Below are positions 55,346 through 64,000 of a stretch of 64,000 nt of DNA, piece after piece (position 1 is the first letter of the stretch; every line of letters begins with the position of its first letter). Below the pieces are notes generated by a model. It had not been told where the DNA came from. It did not search any database and saw nothing but the letters and a program-made list of their open reading frames with translations. A program made the position numbers and the translations under genes. Where the stretch lies: contig CM071567.1 in NCBI GenBank assembly GCA_036426205.1, forward strand, positions 293,026,847 through 293,090,846. The letters run 5' to 3'. The DNA comes from Ascaphus truei. Its lineage: Eukaryota > Chordata > Amphibia > Anura > Ascaphidae.

Positions 55346-55920
55346 CCTGTGGCAGCAAGCCCACCTGCGGAGGTATGTGTATGTATTTATGTGTGTTTGT
55401 TTGTGTCAGTGTGTTTGAGTGTGTTTGCTCCGGGGGTAGGGGGACTTGCAGGGTGCCGCTCGGTTCAAGCAGTAGATGCTGCCCCCATCACCGTGCAGCG
55501 GAAGCACTCGCCCCCGATGGAGTACAGAGCTACTGATGTAATTTGAGCTTGGCGTGCGGCTGGGACAGAGAGCGGGCCTGGTCCCAGGAGCCAGTCGGGT
55601 TGTAGCAGGAGAGCCGGGCCCGGTCCCCACTGCCCCGGATGCCGCCCGTGCTCATCTCCAACTGGGGGAAATTGCTGCCGGCCGTTAGGAGCGGCGCCGG
55701 CGGCTATCGCCGCCGCCGCCGCATATGTCTGCGGCCATGTGGGGGGAGCGGGGGCCATTAGGAGCGGCGCCGGCGGCTATTGCCGCCGCCGCCGCTTCTG
55801 ATTTTTGGAGCGGGTGTGATGTCAGTGTTGGGGTCGGGCTGAGCCAGAACACAGCCCGGCATCAACTGCCAGCACTGACGTCACATCCGTTTCATTTCTG
55901 TCTCCACAATTCTTTTTTGC
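55346..55920. other. GC-rich, CpG-containing region with a duplicated GCC-repeat block
   Basis: TTAGGAGCGGCGCCGGCGGC followed by a GCCGCCGCC run occurs twice (about 55685-55726 and 55758-55797). The surroundings are GC-rich and include a GAG/GTATGT-type donor-like site at about 55370. This could be a CpG-island promoter with a first exon or a repeat-derived 5' region; nothing decides between them. Confidence 0.35.
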
Positions 55921-55949
55921 CCCAGTTCGAATGAGGTGCCACTAAGGAA

Positions 55950-56440
55950 GTTTCACTTCAATAAAGCCCCAAATATTTACTGCTGCATATTTGAAGGCAA
56001 TGTTTTGGCACCAGCTAGAGCCTTTCTCCATGGATTCATTAGTAGATACAGTAAAATATACATATGTATACCCACTACCAGACTCCCAAAAGTGCACAAA
56101 TGACTGCAGGATGCTAAAGCAACATGCCGCTTCTTTTTTGGTTGTAATAAGCGTGGAACATACAGGTAGGTGAATGGGCTGGAAACCTGTCCTGAAATCC
56201 GGTGCATCAAAAAACTCTTTGATAAAGCACCTACGCCATGCGAAATGCATTAGAGGATTTGTCAGTACCCTATTTGTATGGATTTTATACATTAAACAGA
56301 TTGCTTTGGTCACCACGTCCAGCGTTGCTTTTTTGGCAGTGCACCGACTATTCCTTCCTGGATTCTTCTTTTCTAAGCGTGGAACATAGGCATTTAGTGG
56401 CACTTCATTTCCGACTGCAGCCAGCTTGGAACACAAATGT
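55950..56440 (+). mobile_element. Hammerhead-bearing repeat (approximate bounds)
   Basis: Centred on the hammerhead-like fold at 56215-56255. AAGCGTGGAACATA is present on both sides (about 56150 and 56376), suggesting repeated units. No coding capacity beyond chance frames. Confidence 0.4.
56215..56255 (+). ncRNA. Hammerhead-like ribozyme, U3-A8 variant with AUGCAU stem III
   Basis: Stem I CUCU (56215-56218) with AGAG (56252-56255). Core UUGAUAA (56219-56225). A weak stem II GCA (56227-56229) with UGC (56239-56241). GAAA at 56242-56245, then the palindrome AUGCAU and U56251 before the predicted cleavage. Stem III differs from the ACGCGU of other loci but stays self-complementary. Confidence 0.5.
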
Positions 56441-58170
56441 CACTACCAATGTGCCATTTTCAAGTTGGATGTCATTCAGAAGCAGCCAGAACAACAACAC
56501 AATCCCCTGTAGATAGAGAAACATAGTTGCGGGGAAAGGCAAGGAATTAACACAAATAGTAAAAATGCAGATAATTGTGAAGCATGTAAAAAAATAATCA
56601 GGAAGTTAACTGTCAATGTCAAGGAGAGGGGATATCAATACTATTCCCCCACTAAAGTTCACAAATACAAAAGACACAATAGGGTCATCATTCAGATCCT
56701 GCAGTTTAACTAAATCAAGTGTGAAAATCCGGCAGACCTTTTCAAAAGAATACAGATCGCCATCTACTTCCTTTGTTGCCTCATCAAACTTCAGGAAACT
56801 GTTGTAGCTCAATTGGGACTGGCGGGCTACAAAATCCCAACTACCTAGTGAAGGTTGATGATGATCCCTGTTCAGAACCCATATTAACTCCTTCTATGTG
56901 GATGAAGACCATTAATTTCTCTAGTGATGCATTGGGCCCCAGCTCGACCAACATCTGTCTGATGGAGGGTGAGTCCCTCTACGAGACCGGTCCGTCACTT
57001 GGCTCTCTCACTGAGCTGGGCAACCTGCCAGTGGCCTGAGGGGGCAATAAAGAAGTAAGGGGGCCAACTGCATCTTGCTCCATAGCATCTCCCGGCACCT
57101 TTGCTTAGTACCATATTAAATCACAGAGGATGTCCAGAAGTGCCTTCCGTGGGCACTCTAACTTAAAGGTACTTGGATACCAATTCTTCATTGGTCCAGC
57201 CTTGGAATCAGCCAGCCATCTTTCACCAATCGGCTAAGGCTAACTTGTTGGAAAAGGTATTGCTCATGAGCCAATAAGGGTGAAGGGGCATACAGAATGG
57301 ACAAATCAGGAGAGGGGTGAAGCCAGTGTCTTACGACAGCCCCGAGTACCATGGGAAATTGGAACTAACCAATGGGAGTCAGGCCATTGAGGATAGAACC
57401 CAGACCCCAGTGCCGTAATTCAGCTCCAGGCCTCCCGCAGAGTTAGATGCCTCAATGCCAGGGAGAGAACAATTACCCGGCCTTGGAGTGTGTACTCTCC
57501 CAGCAGGAGGGTGCATCATCACAGAATTTCCCATCCCATTGTCATTTAGCGCAGCACCTGGCCCCAATCAAAAGCTAAACCTCTGGCTTACTGTATTCCT
57601 AGTACTCAGCCATTCTTACTGTCAGAGGCATACAACGAGTCACACAGATAACACTCACAACAGTAAAATTCACTCAGCAACACAGGTTAAACATTATGAT
57701 AGTGGGAGGCCCTTTTCAAACCCTGAGATGGCACATTAACCTGTTCAGTGGGTTGCCATCTTGACAGGCAGAGGTAGCGAGTGGGCTTAACTTTTATCTG
57801 GGAATGCTATGCTGCCCTTGCCATCACACACACTATCACACTTTAATGAATAAGCTCCTATGATGCAAGAATGTGAAGCAATTTCAAGGAATCAATTGAT
57901 TAATTTAATCTGGTGATATGCACTTATCCGTAACTATAGGAAGAAACATGAACAGCTTTCCAGATATTTGAAAATTGAAGAAACATATAAAGGTCCTATA
58001 GATACAATGGCGATCGTCAACCTTCATTTAGTACCTCTGTTTGTTCCTCTGTCTATTATTCTGATTCTTCTGTTGATGGGTAGTTAAAAAAAAAAAAGAT
58101 CGAGGCTAGAATAGCTCCGCTGCCACAGGGAGTCTAATAGGCCGTTACCAGATAAAAAAATTATTAAAAA
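56441..58170. other. No gene recognised
   Basis: Includes open frames at 56606-56812 (-) and 56773-57039 (+) with ordinary composition but no recognisable domain or exon signals. The block 56860-57760 has an LTR-like feel (CCAAT-type boxes, CAATAAAG at about 57045) without verifiable termini. Confidence 0.3.
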
Positions 58171-59050
58171 ATCAGTAAAAACAAACGGAGTAGCAGGTGA
58201 GCGCTCAGTGACCCTCCTAGGGTGCAGAAGGAGGTTGTCGATGAAGAAGGAGCGGGCGTGAGCACGAGGAGTGAGAGGCCTCTGCTAACTTGGCCCTGCG
58301 CGAGGGCTAAAATGGCCACCGGGCTGGTGTGCGCTCCCAGATAGCCCCGTCCGACGAGATCATGGCAAAAAATAAACACATAAAAAACCACTCCAGAATG
58401 CCAGCGAACTTTCACCTAGCACCACAAAGGTGAGACTGTGCACTCGAGGAGCGGTCTCCCCCCCCCTAGCCCCAAAAGAAGTGCCCCCAGTACCCAAAAT
58501 GGCAGCCACGGCCCTGGGACAGAGAGGGAGCAGGATACTGGGCTTTCCTTCAGCCTGGCCATCGGGTCCATCTGATCCCGCCTTCTTGCACCCTACCTGA
58601 TCCCTCCTGAGCCTGCCTGCGCCCAATTGTGAAGAGAGGGTCTGATTAGAGCTGTGGTCTGAATAAGAGCTTTCTGAGTAGGAGCTGTCTTCATGTGTTT
58701 CAGTCTGCGTTCCATCTGGATCCAAGATGGCCGCCTCCCGTTTCAGTTAAAGACACAGCTTCCCTTTAAAAAAATAAAAAAATAATAAATAAATAAAAAA
58801 TAAAATAAAATAAAAAAAAACAATAAAATAAAAAAAAACACAGCCAGATCCTAAGCCGTCTATGACAATACTGAATGTTGATGATCCATTAAAAATGTGC
58901 TAAAGGGATGGGTTTCCGATGATGTCATCAGGAATGGGGGTGTAGGAGAGGAGCTCCACGGACCCACCGGCTAAAACTTAATAAATAACGCTCCCAAACC
59001 CGAAATTCACGGCTCAAAAACATACCCCCATTACGTGGAGAGACCGGAGC
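58171..59050 (+). mobile_element. Probable 5' UTR of the L1-type LINE
   Basis: GC-rich sequence with recurring AAAATGGC motifs, an A-rich AAATAAAT tract (58767-58840), then about 200 bp leading to the ORF1 ATG. The upstream limit is a guess. Confidence 0.4.
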
Positions 59051-60073
59051 ATGTCCACACACACAAAGAAGCCCGCAGCACCGGCGGTGTCACGGTTCTT
59101 TACCCCGACACAGAAGAGCCCAGCAAACCAAAAGGGCGGCGGACCACGAGGTTCACAAGAGCCGCAAGCAGCTCTAAATAAGGGTACGAAAGCCCATGAA
59201 ACTCCTGAAATGGAGATAGAGGAACCGATCACCTGATCCTACCTGGAGAGCCTATTCTCTACCATGCATGTCAAGCTCCAAACATCCCTGCAGGCAGAAA
59301 TCAAAGCAGCAGTAGCGGAGATTAAACAGGAGATGTCTGGCCTAACAGAGAGGACAACAACTCTGGAAGGTGGACTGGAGGAGTCCCTGGCAAGACAAAC
59401 AGCAGCCGAGGAAGAAATCATCCGGCTAGGAGAGGAGATCTCCCGTCTCAAAGACGGGCAGGAAGACCAAGAAAATAGGGACAGGCGCCAGAATCTGCGC
59501 ATAAGAAATGTACCGGAGACGGTCTTACCTGGCCAGCTTCGTCCCTATCTTGCGGAACTGTTCACATCGCTCTGCGGCCCGCTAGAGGACAGGGACCTAG
59601 AGATTGATAGGGCCCACCGGGCGCTAGCTCCCAGATCAGAAGATCCCAACCGGCGACGCGATGTAATCGTAAGATTACACAGCTATACAGTTAAGGAGAA
59701 GATCATCACCGCCTGCAGAGGGAAAGAGTCATTACCTTTCGAAAACGAAACTCTCCAAATTTTCAATGACCTGTCACGGATAACAGTCGATCGAAGGAGA
59801 GAAATGAAGCCCTTGACCTCATTCCTCCAGGAGAAGGAGGTGAAGTACCACTGGGGCTTTCCGTTCAAGCTTATTGTAAGCTATGGCGGCAAATTCCTAA
59901 CCATCCGCCGCCCTGAGGACATGGCCCCATTCGTGAAAACCCTGGGTCTGCCCCCGCCGCTTTCCTGGACAACGGAGCAACTACAAGACCCACCGCACCG
60001 GGAGGAGGCGGAACCACGCAGCACCCGTCCCGCGAGGAGAACGGCGGCACCAAGGCAGTCTAAGAACAGATGA
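59051..60073 (+). pseudogene. L1-type ORF1 protein with one in-frame stop
   Basis: One frame from ATG 59051 to TGA 60071-60073 (341 codons) is broken only by TGA at 59234-59236. The N-terminal third is basic and Pro-rich (STHTKKPAAPAVSRFFTP). From about residue 72 a heptad-patterned coiled coil follows (EIKAAVAEIKQEMSGL, EEEIIRLGEEISRLKDGQED). The RRM-like core begins NLRIRNVPETV near residue 150, followed by the C-terminal domain (DVIVRLHSYTVKEKII, FPFKLIVSYGGK) and a basic tail. This is the trimeric nucleic-acid chaperone architecture of L1 ORF1p. Reverting the stop would be needed for function, so the copy is defective. Confidence 0.88.
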
Positions 60074-61632
60074 GCAGCACCGTAGTCCACAGCGAAGACG
60101 GCAGCACATGATGGCTCAAGAACCACACCCGACCCAGCCAGCCGCATAGCTTCAGAATCCGACCCCTGACGATCGGAGGCAACCCACAGCTGAAGCTACT
60201 ATAACTTTTGCCGCTGACCGGATGGCAGTTGAAGAGTGCTGTTGTCCGGCTGGGCTTGGGGGGGTTGGCGGGGGGATTTGTGGGTGGGATAGGAGGGGAG
60301 CGCAATGCCTCGACAACAGCACTGCGATCTACTAACTGTAAGTAGCAAAATTTCATCTGTCTAAAGCCCGGGTACAGGACTATGGACCCCAGGCTCGGTT
60401 CGCACGACTGTTGCTACCCCCCCCCCCCCATCCCAGACTAGGCCATACTAGTTAACTGAGAAGCTGCCTAATGAGCCCTGCACAAGACAGGAAACCCAAA
60501 TGACTTCGAAAATGGAAGCAGCGGCAGTGACACTATTACAGTCTAGATTAGCTGGCCACATGGAACAAGTGCTAAGCCATCCCTATGCCCCAGTTGAGTT
60601 ATGTAAAAAAAAAAAACCCTGTTCCTCAGTTGATGAATGTTGAAGTTGAGAAAAGTTCTATGTGTTATAATATAATGTACTCCCTTTTCTCTCCCCCCCC
60701 CTTCTCTCCCCCTCCATACCCCCCTCCATACCCACCCCATGTTTTATGCTATGGTTGTAAGGTTAGTCAGGAAGGTTCCTATGCTAACAGCCCCATCCCT
60801 CCCACCCTCCCCCCAAAAACCACGGCATTAGCCAGCAAGTTATCTGACAGCTTCCTTGAAATGTAATATTATGCAGTCTATCAACCCAGGACTATCCCCT
60901 CCCCCTCCCTGTGGCTTTCTGTACAATTGCCCCCCTGTGAGTGGCAACAAGCTATTAAGCTGGCAAATAGGGTTATGCAGAATTATATCAGTACTTGATA
61001 TGACTCCTGGGGACGTGTATGCACTGTTCTGCTTTGTTTCTTATCACTCATGACTTGTGTCTTGTGATCTCTCACACAATGTCAGGAGGGGGAAGAAAAA
61101 AAGAGAAGCTACAATGATTTCCATGTAATGAGCTAAGAGTTGTCTTCACGTTTATTACGCTGGTTTTAAGGACTGCCGGGAAGATCTCTATGTTATGGTT
61201 ATGTTAGAAGTTTCTCCTTCTCCCCCCCTTCCTTCCCCCCCACTCCCCTCTTAAACTAAGGTGGAGCTTACACTAAGCAAGTACAAGGGTCCGCACCTTC
61301 CCTGCACGCCCATACCTGAACCATTGGATTCCCCCCCATTGGGCCTTACGCCCAAATGCCGGTAGCCAATCCTAGCCATACTCATTGGAGGTCCATAGCT
61401 GACCTCGTCCCACTTTGCCTCTTGCTGCTGACCCTGTTCCAGAAGCCTATTCCCCCCCCCCCCCTCTCGACCTTCCCTGCCCCCTCCCACCCAACCCCTC
61501 GTCGGGCGGGCCTGACACCCATACTCAAACAGCAACATCAAGAAGCGTTAAAAAGGTTCTCTGAACCAACGAACCAGGATCTCCCCGGTGGGAAGGGTGA
61601 GACCCGGATGGACACTAAACTCTCTCGCCCAA
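60074..61632 (+). other. L1 inter-ORF spacer, 1.56 kb
   Basis: Non-coding between ORF1 and ORF2, with G-rich (about 60255) and C-rich (about 60418, 60690, 61448) runs. Short frames are low-complexity. It may contain an unrelated insertion, but no target duplication was seen. Confidence 0.5.
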
Positions 61633-64000
61633 ATGGCTAGTCAGTCCGCAATTAAACTTGTATCACTAAACGTAAAGGGCCTGAATAATAATAGAAAAAG
61701 ACGACTGGCGCTCCAAGAGCTGAAAAAGTCCAAGGGAGATATCATCTTCCTCCAAGAGACGCACTTTACATCCCAAGAGCTGCCCAAATTGATTAGCAAT
61801 GAATTCCTTACGGGTTTCTTCTCGTCATTTAACAGTAAAAACTGGGGAGTAGCGATCCTGCTCCGACAAGGAACCCCATTCAATATCATCAAAACCAGAG
61901 GGTAGATTTCTAATGGTATATGGCTCACTGGCTGGCTCGCCGGTCGCTCTGATCAACATCTACGCACCAAATGATAGTCAAACGGAATTCCTGAAAGCAG
62001 TGTTAGAAAAGGTTGACCCTACCTACCTATCTTCGTTGATTGTGGGCGGAGACTTTAATATGGCCATAAACTCTGCGGAGGACAGAACCTCAGGCCAACA
62101 AGGCCAACACAGAGCTCCACCTCAGAGGATGGAGAAACAATTTAAAATGATTACCAAGGAATATACTTTAATGGACATCTGGAGAATCCAACACCAGGGC
62201 CAAAAAGATTACACATTCTATTCCGCACCCCACCAGTCATACTCTCGTATAGACTATTTTTTTGCTACCAAAAATATCCTGGAAGCCTGCACAAATTCGG
62301 ACTTAGGCCACATTACATGGTCAGATCACGCCCCCATCACATTAACCCTATCCACCCCACTTCATTTATTAACTGCCTACACTTGGAAGCTGAATGACTC
62401 CCTACTGAACCACCCGGATGTAGAAAAAGAAATTAAAAAGGCTCTTAGGGAGTACTTCGCTCTCAACTGGTGCACAGTAGACTCTCCGGCGGTTCTGTGG
62501 AAACCCATAAGGCAGCAATTAGGGGAACTTTTATTTCAATTGCATCCCACAGAAAGAAGGCCAAGGTGAAATTAATAACAGATCTGACAACTAAAATAAT
62601 TAAGCTGGAACAACAGCACAAATCCAACCCCTCGAAAAAGATTTATAAAACCTTGACCGCAGCCAGGAATGAGCTAAAACAAGCCAAAATTGAAGAAGTA
62701 GAAAAAGCTCTTACATGGACTAGTCAAATACTATGACAAGGGCAATAAGGCCGACAGACTTTTGGCGAGCAAACTAAGAGTTATACAAATGCATTCCCAG
62801 ATCACAGCGATAAAAAATAATCGGGAGAAATAATCTATAACGAACAGAAAATAGCGGAGGAAATTACCGTATTTTATACTAAACTTTATAACCTCATGGC
62901 TCAGGGTGGGAACACGGGGACACCAGCCACTGAACCTATTAGTAATTACCTGTCCGATAGCCTCCTACCAACACTGACAGAGGAGGAGAATCAAATGCTT
63001 AACGCAAAAGTTACCCAAAAAGAACTGGCGGACGCAATAAAAACATTAAAAATCTCAAAAGCCCCTGGCCCCGACGGCTTCTCCAATGTTTATTACAAAA
63101 GATTCTCCCCGATACTAACTAAACACCTACTCAGCTTATTCAATTCATTCATGGATGCAGCCCAATCCCCCCATCAATGACCCAGGCCAATCTCGCCATC
63201 ATCCACGAAGAGGGTAGGGACCCATCCTACCGAGATTAATTCCCAATGACCAGGTGGGGTTTGTATCTGGCAGACAAGCCTCAGACAACACCAGCAAAAT
63301 TATAAATATAGTTGATCATGCCCACCTCACAGCTACCAAAGCAGTTCTGTTAAGTCTGGACGCAGAGAAGGCGTTCGATAGAATTGATTGGGTTTTTCTT
63401 GACAAAACAATGCAGAAATTCGGCTTCAAAGATGTGTATCTAGCGGGAGTCCGAGCGCTGTACTGCAGCCCATCTGCAGTGGTGAAACTCCCGGGGGGTA
63501 CAGCAAAAAAATTAGAAATTAAAAATGGAACGAGATGGGGATGCCCTTTGTCCCCCCTCCTCTTCGCCCTAACAATCGAACCACTAGCGTCTAAAATACG
63601 AGACAATATAAATATACAGGGGGTACCAATTGGCGGAATAAACTATAAAGTCTCATTGTTCGCAGATGATATCATATTAAAATTAACGCAGCCCCAGATC
63701 TCCCTTCCCAACTTACACAAATAATTAAAGGTATTTGGCAAAATATCAGGATACAAAATTAACAGTGATAAGTCAGAAGCCCTCAACTTAAATCTATCAG
63801 AACCAGAGATGCGGACATTGAAATCAAACTTTAATTATAAGTGGAGCCCTACATACATCAAATACCAGGGAGTACATGTTTCGAGGAATTATTGCTCCCT
63901 ATATCAAAATAATTATCCCAACCTATTTAGGAAAATTAAAAAAGATCTGGATAAATGGGAAAAATACCAGATCTCATGGATCGGGAGAATGATCTCAGTT
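61633..64000 (+). pseudogene. L1-type ORF2: endonuclease and reverse transcriptase, frameshifted, runs off the window
   Basis: The ATG at 61633 opens IKLVSLNVKGLNNNRKRRLA and DIIFLQETHF, the start of an APE endonuclease. An extra G near 61900 shifts the frame. The domain continues through NIYAPND, LIVGGDFNMAIN and HITWSDHAPITL (about 62330). After further breaks near 62570 and 62740, RT begins at SKAPGPDGFSNVYYKRFSP (about 63055), then LLSLDAEKAFDRIDWVFLD, RWGCPLSPLLFALTIEPLA and the catalytic LFADDIIL (about 63665). A frame break near 63720 precedes GYKINSDKSEALNL. The element is cut by the window end. Clade L1/Tx1 group, most like vertebrate L1. Confidence 0.88.

Noticed and set aside
55133..55546. 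137-codon ORF across the GC-rich region
   Set aside because: Most of it is the 23-bp minisatellite, whose period is not a multiple of three; the apparent protein is frame-cycling repeat sequence.
1..64000. CRISPR arrays, tRNA or rRNA genes, bacterial operons
   Set aside because: No spaced direct repeats of CRISPR type; the tandem arrays have no unique spacers. No cloverleaf or rRNA motifs seen. The window is vertebrate nuclear DNA.

Overview
This is non-coding DNA from a vertebrate nuclear genome, most likely an anuran amphibian. The inference rests on the mix of transposable elements: Tc1/mariner, L2, CR1, RTE and L1-type LINEs, a Sushi-type chromovirus, a Gmr1-type LTR element, and hammerhead-bearing, Penelope-like repeats. 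There is no bacterial-style gene, operon, CRISPR array, rRNA or tRNA gene. The only host-gene-like coding sequence is a frameshifted forkhead domain at about 41.4-41.8 kb (- strand). The species cannot be named from this sequence.

Layout. 0-9 kb holds a Tc1 remnant, two solo LTRs with clean target duplications (2108-3456 and 3799-5760), a TTAA-flanked MITE and a hammerhead-bearing repeat. 9.8-29.6 kb is one old copy of a ~0.5 kb dispersed repeat ('R') split by three independent insertions. The first is an LTR element (9920-21084) that carries a long unrecognised ORF and is itself interrupted by a Sushi-like Ty3/Gypsy provirus (13980-19794). The second is a Gmr1-like LTR element with integrase before reverse transcriptase (21237-26741). 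The third is a 5'-truncated L2 LINE (26841-29608). Target duplications and the uninterrupted R copy at 29631-30151 give the insertion points to the base. 32.5-34.9 kb is an L2 remnant split by a 1.75 kb element made of two inverted 555 bp copies, one of which begins at the predicted cleavage site of a hammerhead ribozyme. 35-46 kb is old AT-rich DNA with satellites, the forkhead pseudogene and a third solo LTR. 46-57 kb holds L2, R, CR1 and RTE pieces and three more hammerhead-like repeats. 58-64 kb is an L1-type LINE running off the window end.

Main result. Five loci (9075, 33139, 48376, 52900, 56215) fold as minimal type I hammerhead ribozymes. One has the standard CUGANGA core. The other four have U at position 3 and A at position 8, the paired change that would keep the 3-8 base pair of the hammerhead core. 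In all five the stem III segment is a 4- or 6-base palindrome (ACGCGU, ACGU or AUGCAU), as expected of ribozymes that act as dimers. The surrounding stems differ in sequence but keep their pairing. The second notable item is the ~5.3 kb LTR element whose only ORF is a repeat-rich Ser/Thr/Pro protein.
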